Below are positions 1 to 7,357 of a stretch of 64,000 nucleotides of DNA, piece after piece; position 1 is the first letter of the stretch; every line of letters begins with the position of its first letter. The translations under genes were made by a program, and so were the position numbers. The notes beneath the pieces are model-generated. The model was not told the origin of the DNA. It saw only the letters and a program-made list of their open reading frames with translations, and ran no database searches. The stretch covers positions 1 to 64,000 of the forward strand of contig CADEEL010000006.1 of NCBI GenBank assembly GCA_902826335.1, written 5' to 3'. The DNA is from an uncultured Alphaproteobacteria bacterium (GTDB lineage Bacteria; Pseudomonadota; Alphaproteobacteria; Caulobacterales; Aquidulcibacteraceae).

Positions 1-2
1 GC

Positions 3-830
3 TCAGCGCGCATGCATGGCGCGGCCGAGGCGGGCGGCGACGCGGTTGAGTTCGTCTTGCCGGCGCATCAGGGCGGCGAGGGCGCGGTCCGCGTCATCGG
101 GCGCGCCGGCGAGCGCGGGCTCCTGCGCCAGGCGCGCGATGAGGAGGCCGGCGTCACGCTCCGCGCCCAGCGCTTCGCCGAGCGCCTGGCCGCGCCGCCG
201 TCTGCGCGGCGTATCCTTCGGCCATTCGGCGCCGAGCAACAGCGCCGCATAGAGCCGCTCTTTCTCGCGCTTGCGCCAGGTGTGGCGATCCTCGATGGCG
301 CCGGTGTCCCGCGCACGAAGATAAGCGCGGCGGGCGCGGCGGGCGAGCCGGCGCGCGCCTTCGCGAATGATGTCCGGCGCGATAACCGGCCAGGCCGGCA
401 GGAGTGCGATCAGCGCGCGCACATCGGCGCGCGCCTCCTCAAGCGGGGGGGGCGGCGCGGCGCGGCGTTCGGCCGCGAGCTTGCGCGCCACCGTGCGCAA
501 TGCGCCGCGCGCCTCGCCCTCCATCGCTTCGGCGAAGCGGCGCGCGCAGGCTTCGAGCGCATCCGCGTCGCGCACCGCATCGAAGCGTTGCATCACCGGC
601 CGGATGCGCGCGATCATTTGGCCGGAGAGTCCGGGCTCGGCGCGCGCTGCAAGACGCGCCAGAGCGCGCGCGCGCTTCAGCGCCGTACGGCAGCGATGCA
701 CGGCGTCGGATGGCTTGACGGCGTCAAGCGCGACAAGCGCGGCGTCCAATTGCGTGCGCATCGCGTCGCGCACATCAAACCCGCGCGGCGCTTTCTTGCC
801 CGGCTTGACGACAGATTGGTGAAAGTTCAT
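3..830 (-). CDS. CHAD domain-containing protein
   Basis: Predicted cytosolic all-helical CHAD protein of about 275 residues. CHAD domains are rich in conserved histidines and basic residues and bind polyphosphate or other phosphorylated ligands (family knowledge). The helix with VHRCRTALKRARALARLA near residue 45 and the RDADALE segment near residue 85 match the family pattern of basic helices followed by RDxD. Arginine content is very high. I chose the ATG before NFHQS because upstream in-frame codons run through two palindromic repeats and read as low-complexity sequence. No CYTH domain is fused, unlike many relatives. The polyphosphate link is inferred from the family only. Confidence 0.8.
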   Translation of the reverse strand: MNFHQSVVKPGKKAPRGFDVRDAMRTQLDAALVALDAVKPSDAVHRCRTALKRARALARLAARAEPGLSGQMIARIRPVMQRFDAVRDADALEACARRFAEAMEGEARGALRTVARKLAAERRAAPPPPLEEARADVRALIALLPAWPVIAPDIIREGARRLARRARRAYLRARDTGAIEDRHTWRKREKERLYAALLLGAEWPKDTPRRRRRGQALGEALGAERDAGLLIARLAQEPALAGAPDDADRALAALMRRQDELNRVAARLGRAMHAR

Positions 831-838
831 CGCCCCCC

Positions 839-890
839 CGGACCGCTTTCCGGAAAAGTGTGACGCGGTTTTCCGCCAGAAAGCGGTCCG
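839..890. repeat. Variable-stem hairpin repeat, family 1 (copy 1)
   Basis: A 12-bp perfect outer stem (CGGACCGCTTTC / GAAAGCGGTCCG) encloses, read on the minus strand, an inner stem GGAAAA/TTTTCC and loop ccgcgtcacac. The same architecture recurs at 905-952, 6273-6326 and 42191-42240 with different but self-complementary stems. It lies just upstream of the CHAD gene start. Confidence 0.8.
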
Positions 891-904
891 ATCATACGAG
901 CCAA

Positions 905-952
905 GCGCATTTTCGGACACAAAACCGGTCTCCACTTTCGTTGAAAATGCGC
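905..952. repeat. Variable-stem hairpin repeat, family 1 (copy 2)
   Basis: Ten-bp outer arms GCGCATTTTC / GAAAATGCGC enclose the family core AAAACCGGTCTCCACTTT. The inner stem AC.AAA / TTT.GT differs from the other copies yet still pairs. It abuts the 3' end of the thioesterase gene and may act as its transcript end, although no long T run follows. Confidence 0.8.
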
Positions 953-954
953 GC

Positions 955-1422
955 TTATCCCGCCCGCTTCAGTTTCTTGAGCGTGCCGGAAAAAGCAAGC
1001 AGAACACGCTCGTTTTGCGTGATGAGCCCGCGCGCGAACACCAACGAGCCGGTTTCACGGATCACCTCGCCGCGCGCCTCCACATGCGCCGAAAGGTCGC
1101 CCGCGGCGACGAATTCGCCGTTCAACGTCAATGTGACGGCGCTCACATCGCCCTTGAGCACGACATGCGCGATTGAAAACAAAGCGAAATCCGCGAAACT
1201 CATCAGTGCGCCGCCATGGATTGCGCCGCCGCCATTGAGGTGGCGCGGCTCGGGCGCGAACGCGGAGAGCGCTTCGCCGCTTTCGGTGACGCGAAAGCAG
1301 AATGGGCCGACCAGAGTTTCGTAAGGATCTACCCCGGCGCTCCAGGTCGTCCAGCCCGCGAAGGGCCCTTCGGTGAGTGTGACGGCGCGGCCATAGGCGG
1401 CGTTGGGTTCTGCATCGTGCAT
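955..1422 (-). CDS. PaaI-like hotdog-fold acyl-CoA thioesterase
   Basis: A hotdog-fold protein of 155 residues, likely hydrolysing an acyl- or aryl-CoA thioester in the cytosol. The segment NGGGAIHGGALMSFADFALF carries the HGG motif on the central hotdog helix typical of the PaaI/YbgC-like group. The following strands SAVTLTLNGEFV and LVFARGLITQ fit the fold. I chose the ATG at MHDAEPN; a longer reading frame upstream is arginine-rich and unlike the family. It is divergent from an acyl-CoA dehydrogenase 94 bp away, which suggests a shared role in acyl-CoA turnover. The substrate cannot be predicted. Confidence 0.85.
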   Translation of the reverse strand: MHDAEPNAAYGRAVTLTEGPFAGWTTWSAGVDPYETLVGPFCFRVTESGEALSAFAPEPRHLNGGGAIHGGALMSFADFALFSIAHVVLKGDVSAVTLTLNGEFVAAGDLSAHVEARGEVIRETGSLVFARGLITQNERVLLAFSGTLKKLKRAG

Positions 1423-1516
1423 GGGGCGATGAAGCGGAGCGGCGCGCTGCTGGCAAGGGCGGCCGTAAGGTGAGGCTTTCGCCGCCCGCCGGCGCCTGTA
1501 CAAACTGGGGAGAAAA

Positions 1517-2680
1517 ATGGAGCGCCCCATGGCCTATGACGCAGAGACCCGCGCGCAGCTCATCGCTGGCGTGCGCCGCTTTGTTGAGGAGCGGCTGCGC
1601 CCGATCGAGGCGGAGGTCGCCGAGGCGGACGCGGTGCCAGAATGGGCGCTGAAGGAGATGGCCGCGCTCGGCCTCTATGGCCTTTCCATCCCTCAGGAGT
1701 TTGGCGGCCTTGGCCTCACCATGGAGGAGGAATGCCTGGTCGGGTTCGAATTGGGGCGCTGCTCGCCGGCGTTCCGCTCGGCGTTCGGCACCAATGTCGG
1801 CATCGGCAGCCAGGGCCTCGTCATGTTCGGCACGGACGAACAGAAGGCGAAGTATCTGCCCGGGATTGCGTCCGGCGCCATCGTGACAAGCTTCGCGCTC
1901 ACCGAACCCGAGGCGGGCTCCGATTCCGCGGCTGTGCGCACGCAAGCCCTGCGCGATGGCGATGTCTATGTGCTGAACGGCGCCAAGCGCTACATCACCA
2001 ACGCCAACCGCGCGGGCCTCTTCACCGTGATGGCGCGCACCGATCCGGACGTGAAGGGCGGCGCGGGCGTGTCGGCCTTCCTTGTGCCGCGCGAGCTTAA
2101 GGGTGTTTCTGTCGGCAAACCGGAAAAGAAGATGGGCCAGCAGGGCGCGCATATCTGCGACGTGCATTTTGACGATGTGCGTGTGCCCGCTGAAAATCGC
2201 CTCGGCGAAGAGGGCGAGGGCTTCAAGGTGGCGATGCGCGTGCTCGATCGCGGGCGCCTGCACATCGCCAGCGTGTGTTGCGGCGTGGCTGAGCGGCTCA
2301 TCGAGGATTGCGTGAAATATGCTGGTGAGCGCAAGCAATTCGGCCAGGCCTTGGCCAGCTTCCAGATGATCCAGGCCATGTTGGCCGACAGCCGCACTGA
2401 AGCTTACGCCGCGCGCTCAATGGTGCTTGACGCGGCCAAACGGCGTGACGCGGGTGAGAACGTCACTATGCACGCGTCGTGCGCCAAGCTCTACGCCAGC
2501 GAGATGGTGGGCCGTGTGGCCGATCGCGCGGTGCAGATCTTCGGCGGCGCCGGCTACACCGCCGATCATGGCGTCGAGCGGCTTTATCGCGATGTGCGCA
2601 TTTTCCGCATCTATGAAGGCACAAGTGAAATTCAGCGCCTCGTCATCGCGCGCGAGATGATGCGGGGCGGCTCGATCTAA
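1517..2680 (+). CDS. Acyl-CoA dehydrogenase
   Basis: FAD-dependent acyl-CoA dehydrogenase of 387 residues, the usual length, catalysing alpha,beta-dehydrogenation of an acyl-CoA with electrons passed to ETF. Signature elements occur in order: GLSIPQEFGGLGL near residue 56, FALTEPEAGSDSAA near 119 (flavin region), ERKQFGQALASFQMIQAML near 272, and VQIFGGAGYTADHG near 338. The catalytic base is the Glu of IYEGTSEIQR, about residue 367. The start ATG has GGGGAG five bases upstream. Chain-length or branched-chain preference cannot be read from the sequence. The 3' end overlaps the convergent cytochrome gene by 4 bp. Confidence 0.95.
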   Translation: MERPMAYDAETRAQLIAGVRRFVEERLRPIEAEVAEADAVPEWALKEMAALGLYGLSIPQEFGGLGLTMEEECLVGFELGRCSPAFRSAFGTNVGIGSQGLVMFGTDEQKAKYLPGIASGAIVTSFALTEPEAGSDSAAVRTQALRDGDVYVLNGAKRYITNANRAGLFTVMARTDPDVKGGAGVSAFLVPRELKGVSVGKPEKKMGQQGAHICDVHFDDVRVPAENRLGEEGEGFKVAMRVLDRGRLHIASVCCGVAERLIEDCVKYAGERKQFGQALASFQMIQAMLADSRTEAYAARSMVLDAAKRRDAGENVTMHASCAKLYASEMVGRVADRAVQIFGGAGYTADHGVERLYRDVRIFRIYEGTSEIQRLVIAREMMRGGSI

Positions 2681-3015
2681 TCGCGCAAGGTGAGCAGATA
2701 GGCCCACAGATCGTCGGTCTCGTCCTGGTCGACCTGCACATTCGGCATGGTAGGGTGCCCGGTGTGGAGCCAGGCGTTGAGCGCGATGCGCGTCATGCCC
2801 GGCGTGTTGGCGATGGTTTCGAACGGCGTCGCCGAGAAATTGGGCGAGGCGGGTTCGCCATCCGCGACGGCGTGGCATTCGGCGCAAATACGCGTTGCGA
2901 ACGTGCGGCCACGCTCGGCGGGGCTGGGCTCGGCCGTCAGTGACGCGCGTTCCGTGGTCACGGCGCAGGCGCACAGCGCGAAGACGATCAATGCGGTGAG
3001 CCATACTCTGATCAT
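2677..3015 (-). CDS. Small lipoprotein-type cytochrome c
   Basis: A 112-residue exported c-type cytochrome. The N-terminus MIRVWLTALIVFALCAC is a hydrophobic signal with a plausible lipobox (LCAC). Heme attachment is CAECH, residues 44-48. A methionine in HPTMPNVQV could be the distal iron ligand, and the C-terminal helix DDLWAYLLTL is typical of class I cytochromes. The ATG at MIRV is preferred because the longer frame adds a charged stretch before the signal. It probably shuttles electrons in the periplasm; the partner is unknown. The neighbouring acyl-CoA dehydrogenase converges on it, so the two are not in one operon. Confidence 0.85.
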   Translation of the reverse strand: MIRVWLTALIVFALCACAVTTERASLTAEPSPAERGRTFATRICAECHAVADGEPASPNFSATPFETIANTPGMTRIALNAWLHTGHPTMPNVQVDQDETDDLWAYLLTLRD

Positions 3016-3105
3016 CACGCCAATGCTGCGCCCGCGATCTTGGCTGTCCTTGATGAAGATCAACACACGCGCCTTTCGCACAGTCAGGCGGCCTAATCTT
3101 ATCGT

Positions 3106-3522
3106 TCACCCCATGCCGGGCGGCATTGTTTCGAAAGCCGGCAAGCTCTCGTCGCGCCGGTCCCAGCTCGCCGCGCGGCTCACATAGACATGCATTTGCG
3201 GCTTGAAGATTTCGAGATCGTCGAGGCTCGAAGCGCGCAGAAACACAAGACCGGGCATGCCGGAATTCGTGGAGCTGACAGCCGCGCCGCACGTCGGGCA
3301 GAAATACCTTGTGATCATGGCGCCGCTATCGGCTGGGCGCGCATAGGCCGCCAGCGCGCCAGCGATGCGAACACTCGCCTCCGGTACGGCGAGGTGGGAG
3401 CTATGCCCCGTCGCGCTCGAACGCCGGCAATCTTCGCAATGGCAGTGCCCGGCCATCACCGGCTCGCCATCGCACTGATAGCGCACCGCTCCGCACAAGC
3501 ATCCGCCGGTAAAAATCGCCAT
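3106..3522 (-). CDS. GFA-family (glutathione-dependent formaldehyde-activating-like) zinc protein
   Basis: A 138-residue protein of the GFA/CENP-V fold. Zinc ligands are visible as CLCG near the N-terminus, CHCEDC near residue 30 and FCPTCG near residue 78. The ATG giving MAIFTGG is favoured because GGGAG sits nine bases upstream; an ATG three codons earlier would have no spacer. The family is named for formaldehyde-glutathione adduct formation, but most members lack demonstrated activity, so the substrate is open. It is divergent from an HxlR regulator with a palindromic site between them, suggesting regulation by that protein. A paralog lies at 24598-25002. Confidence 0.88.
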   Translation of the reverse strand: MAIFTGGCLCGAVRYQCDGEPVMAGHCHCEDCRRSSATGHSSHLAVPEASVRIAGALAAYARPADSGAMITRYFCPTCGAAVSSTNSGMPGLVFLRASSLDDLEIFKPQMHVYVSRAASWDRRDESLPAFETMPPGMG

Positions 3523-3574
3523 GTCCGCCATCTCCCTGAAATTGAGCAATTCGCAATCTATTGAGCGCATGCTA

Positions 3575-3591
3575 ACTTGCAAGTAGCAAGT
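3575..3591. promoter_or_regulatory. Putative HxlR operator (palindrome)
   Basis: The intergenic region between the divergent GFA and HxlR genes contains a perfect 10-bp palindrome ACTTGCAAGT followed by GCAAGT, so ACTTGC/GCAAGT can also pair across 5 bp. HxlR-family regulators bind inverted repeats in divergent promoters. Assignment is by position and symmetry only. Confidence 0.5.
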
Positions 3592-3619
3592 CACTGGCGG
3601 ACGTGGAGGTGTTTGGAGG

Positions 3620-4009
3620 ATGGGGCTTGGCGCGAAAGCACGTGATGGGGCGTACCGATCAGGCTGTCCGATCGCCTCGACGCTCGAACTCGTCGGCGAT
3701 CGCTGGACGCTGGTGATCCTGCGCGACCTCGTCAACGGAAAGACGCGCTATAAGGAGTTTCTTGAAAGCCCGGAGCGGATCGCCAGCAACATCTTGATCT
3801 CTCGCTTGGCCGCCATGGAGGCGGCCGGCTTGATCACGGCGCGCCTCTATACCGCGCGGCCAAAACGGTTCGAGTATCGGCTGACTAAGAAGGGCGCGGC
3901 GCTCTTGCCGCTGCTGCAGGAAATGTGCCGTTGGGGCCAGGCGCATGTGCCGGGCCGATGGAGTGCGCCGCGCGATTTCATGTCCAAGAAGCCGAACGAT
4001 TTGTGCTGA
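3620..4009 (+). CDS. HxlR-family winged helix-turn-helix regulator
   Basis: A 129-residue transcription factor with the HxlR pattern: a conserved cysteine in GCPIASTLELVGDRWTLVIL (about residue 16), a recognition region RYKEFLESPERIASNILISR and the wing RPKRFEYRLTKKG. Many HxlR proteins sense electrophiles or quinones through this N-terminal Cys (family knowledge). A GGAGG sits directly against the ATG, which is unusually close. Divergent transcription from a GFA protein, a family tied to aldehyde chemistry, makes a reactive-carbonyl sensor circuit plausible, but this is inference. Confidence 0.9.
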   Translation: MGLGAKARDGAYRSGCPIASTLELVGDRWTLVILRDLVNGKTRYKEFLESPERIASNILISRLAAMEAAGLITARLYTARPKRFEYRLTKKGAALLPLLQEMCRWGQAHVPGRWSAPRDFMSKKPNDLC

Positions 4010-4068
4010 GACAGTGCGCAATCCAGTCGCGGACGGGCGGCCTAAGAGGCGCGCTTTTCATGTCTTCG

Positions 4069-4147
4069 CGCTTCGACAAGCTCAGCGCGACGAAGAGGAC
4101 AGACTCCAAAGCGTTATGCTCACCGTCGCGCTGAGCTTGTCGAAGCG
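4069..4147. repeat. Inverted pair of short interspersed repeats (CTTCGACAAGCTCAGCGCG type)
   Basis: Two perfect 24-bp copies in opposite orientation (4069-4092 and 4124-4147) separated by 31 bp, built on CGCTTCGACAAGCTCAGCGC. A third copy with one substitution lies at 23344-23367. This resembles dispersed palindromic repeats common in alphaproteobacterial intergenic DNA. The pair can form a long hairpin in RNA downstream of the HxlR gene. Confidence 0.8.
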
Positions 4148-4168
4148 AGCAGCGATGGCGGCGCGCCC

Positions 4169-4339
4169 TTAAATCGTATCCTCGAGATCGATCGGCTTAT
4201 CCTGTGTCTGCGCCGGAGGCAGGATGCGGCGCAGCGTATCTTCGCGCTCGCGCGTCTGGTGGGTCCAGACTAGATAGGCGATCAGCCCGAGCACGAGCGC
4301 GGGCACGGCCCAATCCCAGGCAGAGCCTCTGCGGCCCAT
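4169..4339 (-). CDS. Small single-pass membrane protein of unknown function
   Basis: A 56-residue protein beginning MGRRGSAWDW with one transmembrane helix, AVPALVLGLIAYLVWT (about residues 11-26), then a charged tail containing TREREDTLRRILPP and ending DLEDTI. The first codons overlap the divergent uracil-DNA glycosylase start by 2 bp, which makes one of the two starts suspect. No family recognised. Support comes from the clean signal-anchor pattern and the absence of a better gene here. Confidence 0.55.
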   Translation of the reverse strand: MGRRGSAWDWAVPALVLGLIAYLVWTHQTREREDTLRRILPPAQTQDKPIDLEDTI

Positions 4340-4991
4340 GGCGCGTCTCCTCACAACACAAGCTAACTGCGCCACGCCCTCCGCTCCAGGGGCCGATGCA
4401 TTGGCGCGCCTCCTGGCTGACATCCGCGCCTGCCGCGTGTGCGCCGACCAGCTCGGCCATGAACCGCGCCCCATCGTGCAAGCGCATGGCGAGGCGCGCA
4501 TCCTCATTGTCGGCCAGGCGCCGGGGCGGCTCGTGCATGAAACAGGCGCGCCGTTCAACGATCCCTCGGGCGATCGCCTGCGCGCCTGGATGGGGATCGA
4601 GCGCGCGACCTTCTATGATGAAACCAAGATCGCCATCGCCGCCATGGGGTTCTGCTTTCCTGGCGTGAAGAACGGCGCGGACTTGCCGCCTCGCCCTGAA
4701 TGCGCGCCGCTCTGGCGCCCGCGCCTCATGCCGCTACTGGCGCGGGTGCGCCTGACCCTCGTCATCGGCGCCTATGCGCAGCGTTGGCATCTGGCGGCGA
4801 AGGCCGGCGTCACCGAGACGGTGCGCGCCTGGGATGCGTTTGGCCCAACGCGCATGCCGCTGCCCCACCCATCCTGGCGCAACAGCGCCTGGCTCAAGCG
4901 CAATCCCTGGTTTGAAGCGGAGGCGCTGCCGGCGCTGCGCGCGCGTGTGGCGGCGACATTGGGCGAAGAGTTGGGCGGCGCTTCGGATTGA
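4338..4991 (+). CDS. Uracil-DNA glycosylase family protein with probable [4Fe-4S] cluster
   Basis: A 217-residue DNA repair enzyme of the uracil-DNA glycosylase superfamily, removing uracil (or another damaged base). Motif 1 is GQAPG (residues 59-63) and the intercalation motif is HPSW (177-180). Four cysteines are arranged C32-x2-C35 ... C106-x15-C122, matching the iron-sulfur spacing of family 4/5 enzymes. There is no good Shine-Dalgarno before the ATG; a TTG 21 codons later is possible and would remove the overlap with the divergent small gene. Family 4 versus family 5 is not resolved. Confidence 0.85.
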   Translation: MARLLTTQANCATPSAPGADALARLLADIRACRVCADQLGHEPRPIVQAHGEARILIVGQAPGRLVHETGAPFNDPSGDRLRAWMGIERATFYDETKIAIAAMGFCFPGVKNGADLPPRPECAPLWRPRLMPLLARVRLTLVIGAYAQRWHLAAKAGVTETVRAWDAFGPTRMPLPHPSWRNSAWLKRNPWFEAEALPALRARVAATLGEELGGASD

Positions 4992-5004
4992 GTCGCTGCA
5001 TTTT

Positions 5005-5116
5005 CCTCCCCCGTTTACGGGGGAGGTGATCGCGCAGCGATCGGAGGGGGCGTAACACCCTCCCCCCTCCGTCTCACCGCTTCGCGGCTCGACTCCTCCC
5101 CCGTAAACGGGGGAGG
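5005..5116. repeat. CTCCCCCG/CGGGGGAG mosaic palindromic element (copy C)
   Basis: Two near-perfect 22-bp palindromes centred on CCCCCGTTTACGGGGG and CCCCCGTAAACGGGGG bound a middle section with GATCGCGCAGCGATCGGAGG and a run of C-rich inverted sequence. The same building blocks recur at 36447-36753 and 42310-42513. It is non-coding and lies between the glycosylase and hydrolase genes. Confidence 0.8.
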
Positions 5117-5140
5117 AATTGATTCACACCGTGTAGCTTG

Positions 5141-5157
5141 CCGCCAGAAAGCGGTCC
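5141..5157. repeat. Half copy of family 1 hairpin repeat
   Basis: CCGCCAGAAAGCGGTCC is identical to one arm of copy 1 (positions 873-889) but lacks the matching partner arm nearby. It is read as a truncated remnant, adjacent to the mosaic element just upstream. Confidence 0.6.
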
Positions 5158-5215
5158 AAATTGCGAATTATGCCAAGCGCCGTGCGGCGCGGCGCCGCGC
5201 GGGCTGGGAGTGCGC

Positions 5216-6223
5216 ATGCGGAGACGATCCTTCCTGTGGGGCGCGGTGGCGGCGGGCGCCGGCGTGGCGGGCTGCGCGCCGACCGTGCAGGCCGCCTTGC
5301 AGCCGCCCGGCGAATTTCAGGGCGCGCACTTCCTCACCGATGCGTTTGTATCGTTCGATGGCGCGCGGCTGGGCCTCTCCAAATGGGCCCCGCCAGCGGG
5401 AACCGAACCCTGGGCGGTGGTGATCGGCCTGCACGGCATGAACGATTACGCCAACACCTATTTCATGGCGGGGCCTTATTGGGCCGCACGCGGCATTGCG
5501 ACCTACGCTTATGACGCACGCGGCTTCGGCCGTTCGCCGCGGCGCGGCGAATGGGGCGGCGAGGAATTGCTGACCGAGGATTTGCGCACGGCGTGCCGGG
5601 TAGCGCGCCGCGATCATCCGAACGCGATCCTCGCCGTCGTCGGCGAAAGCATGGGCGGCGCCACCGCCATCGCCACGTTCGGCGCGCCCGGCGCGCCGCC
5701 GATTGATCGCCTGGTGCTGGCCGCGCCGGCGGTGTGGGGCTGGTCCGATTTGCCGGACATGTACGCGCTGACGCTGTGGCTCGGCGCGCATACGATGCCT
5801 GGCCGCGCCGTCACCGCGCCGCGCAACGTGCAGCGCCGCATCGTTCCGTCCGACAATGTCGAGATGCTGCGCGCCATCGGGCGGGATCGGAACATGATCT
5901 TCCAGACGCGCGTGGATGCGCTTTATGGGCTCGTCACGCTGATGGAGACGGCGGCGGACCGCGTCGCCACGCTCACGCCCGCGCCGCTCTATGTCTATGG
6001 CGCGCGCGACATGATCATCCCGCGCGCCTCGGCCGAACGCGCCGCCGCCGCGCTGCCGCAGGGCGCGCGCACGCTGCTTTACGAAAACGGCTACCACATG
6101 CTGCTGCGCGATCTGCAGGCGCAAGCCGTGTTCGCCGATATCGAGGCCTATCTGCGCGATCCGAACACGGCCTTTCCCTCGCGCGCCACACTGGCGCAGG
6201 CGGGCGGGACGCCCGGAACCTGA
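5216..6223 (+). CDS. Tat-exported lipoprotein alpha/beta hydrolase (lysophospholipase/monoglyceride lipase-like)
   Basis: A 335-residue serine hydrolase. The N-terminus MRRRSFLWGAVAAGAGVAGC combines a twin-arginine motif with a lipobox (VAGC, Cys20), so it is probably exported folded and lipid-anchored. The oxyanion region is GLHGMNDYA, the nucleophile elbow is GESMGG (Ser145), and the acid and His are likely in YGARDMIIP and NGYHMLL. The overall pattern matches Hydrolase_4 lipases acting on lysophospholipids or monoacylglycerols. A longer upstream frame starts inside repeat DNA and was discarded. The exact lipid substrate is unknown. Confidence 0.88.
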   Translation: MRRRSFLWGAVAAGAGVAGCAPTVQAALQPPGEFQGAHFLTDAFVSFDGARLGLSKWAPPAGTEPWAVVIGLHGMNDYANTYFMAGPYWAARGIATYAYDARGFGRSPRRGEWGGEELLTEDLRTACRVARRDHPNAILAVVGESMGGATAIATFGAPGAPPIDRLVLAAPAVWGWSDLPDMYALTLWLGAHTMPGRAVTAPRNVQRRIVPSDNVEMLRAIGRDRNMIFQTRVDALYGLVTLMETAADRVATLTPAPLYVYGARDMIIPRASAERAAAALPQGARTLLYENGYHMLLRDLQAQAVFADIEAYLRDPNTAFPSRATLAQAGGTPGT

Positions 6224-6261
6224 TCTTAATAGGCATGGCCGACCTCTAAAGATCAGGTTCC
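6215..6261. terminator. Hairpin over the hydrolase stop codon
   Basis: A 13-bp perfect stem GGAACCTGATCTT / AAGATCAGGTTCC with a 21-nt loop includes the TGA stop in its left arm and is followed by CAGATAAAAAG rather than a U tract. It could stop or stabilise the hydrolase transcript, or be another dispersed palindrome, since a family 1 repeat follows directly. Confidence 0.5.
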
Positions 6262-6272
6262 AGATAAAAAGT

Positions 6273-6326
6273 ATCGAGCGCGATGGCCGCCAAAACCGGT
6301 ATCCACTTTTGGCTATCGCGCTCGAT
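6273..6326. repeat. Variable-stem hairpin repeat, family 1 (copy 3)
   Basis: Outer arms ATCGAGCGCGAT / ATCGCGCTCGAT (12 bp), inner stem CCAAAA/TTTTGG and loop CCGGTATCCAC. A stretch of 48 bp is identical, in inverted orientation, to the copy after tuf at 42191-42240, while copies 1 and 2 have unrelated stems. It lies between convergent-free genes and is non-coding. Confidence 0.85.
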
Positions 6327-6394
6327 GTGCAAGCAAATCGTTAACGACGGCTCATTAGGCTCTTTGCGGTTGGATTCCTGGAGTCTGGCGGATT

Positions 6395-7357
6395 ATGGCC
6401 GCGCCGCTCGCGATTTTGTTCGATAAGCGCCAGCGGGCTCTCGCGGGCGCGAAATTCCGCGCCTGGTGGGAAGGTGAGGAATTCGACGAGGCCGCCGCCC
6501 TGGCCGCGCTTGACGCACCCGCCGAGGAAGCCGCCCCGCCGGCGCCCGCAAAGGCCGCGCCCGCGCCAGCCTCCGGCCCCGTCGATGCGGATCTGTTCGA
6601 TGCGCCACCGCCTCAGGCGCCGCCGCGCCAGGCCGCGCTTGAGCGGCTCTGGGGTCTCGGGCGCATCATGCCGTTCGATCCCGAGCAGGAGAAAATCACG
6701 CTGCTGATGATGGGCGTGGGATCGTCCGTGCGCGTCGCGATGCTCGGGCCCGGCGGGCCTGGGCCGGTGCGCGCGATCATGGAGGTCTGCGCCGGGCCGA
6801 TCACCGTCTATGAATGGCGAGATGAAACGCGCGGCGATATCGAGGCCGCGTTCAAGGGCGAGGCGCGCGTGACCATATCGGGCGCCGATCTCGATACCTT
6901 CGCGCCCGCGCCGGATTCGCTCGACGTGCTGATCAGCTACGATGACTTAACCTTCGCGGCCAATGCGCCGCGCTTGGCGGTGCAGATCGCCAAGGCGCTG
7001 AAGAAGGGCGCCCCCGCGCTCATTCAAACTTATTGCGCCACGCCCGCGCCCGAGCTTGCCGGCGCCTTCGCCTCGGCGTTCGCCGAGCCGCACCTGCGCC
7101 CGGCGGGCGATCTTGCATCCTTGTTTCAGGATGCCGGCCTTGCGGTGGAGAGCAACGAGAATGTGACCGAGGCGCATGCCGCGCTTGGCCGCGCCGGCTT
7201 CAAGACGCTGGAAAAGGCGTTGATGGAAGGAACCGGGCTCGATGGCGCGGTGCTGCGTGAGATCGCCTGGGAGACAGAAGCCTGGCGCACGCGCCTCGGT
7301 TTTCTCGGGCAGGGCCGGCTTGAGCGGCGCAAGATCGTGGCGCGCAAACCCGCTTAG
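6395..7357 (+). CDS. Methyltransferase-fold protein with degenerate SAM site
   Basis: A 320-residue protein not assignable to a named family. Residues about 40-82 are an Ala/Pro-rich linker. The core resembles a class I methyltransferase: a glycine-rich turn VAMLGPGGPGPVRAI, an acidic strand end ITVYEWRDE, then LDVLISYDDLTF and LKKGAPALIQTYCA, which fit motifs I, II, IV and V. The acidic residue normally preceding the glycine loop is replaced by Met-Leu, so SAM binding is doubtful. The start ATG follows GGAGTCTGGCGGATT. The 3' end overlaps the convergent fbpC by 4 bp. It may be a structural or scaffold homolog rather than an enzyme. Confidence 0.7.
   Translation: MAAPLAILFDKRQRALAGAKFRAWWEGEEFDEAAALAALDAPAEEAAPPAPAKAAPAPASGPVDADLFDAPPPQAPPRQAALERLWGLGRIMPFDPEQEKITLLMMGVGSSVRVAMLGPGGPGPVRAIMEVCAGPITVYEWRDETRGDIEAAFKGEARVTISGADLDTFAPAPDSLDVLISYDDLTFAANAPRLAVQIAKALKKGAPALIQTYCATPAPELAGAFASAFAEPHLRPAGDLASLFQDAGLAVESNENVTEAHAALGRAGFKTLEKALMEGTGLDGAVLREIAWETEAWRTRLGFLGQGRLERRKIVARKPA

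Noticed and set aside
12-863. Long plus-strand frame opposite the CHAD gene
   Set aside because: High-GC antisense shadow: arginine/alanine-rich with no domain, while the minus strand codes for a recognisable CHAD protein.
1055-2338. 427-codon minus-strand frame opposite the acyl-CoA dehydrogenase
   Set aside because: Lies opposite a fully conserved enzyme and has no recognisable motif; its 3' part also runs through the thioesterase in another frame.
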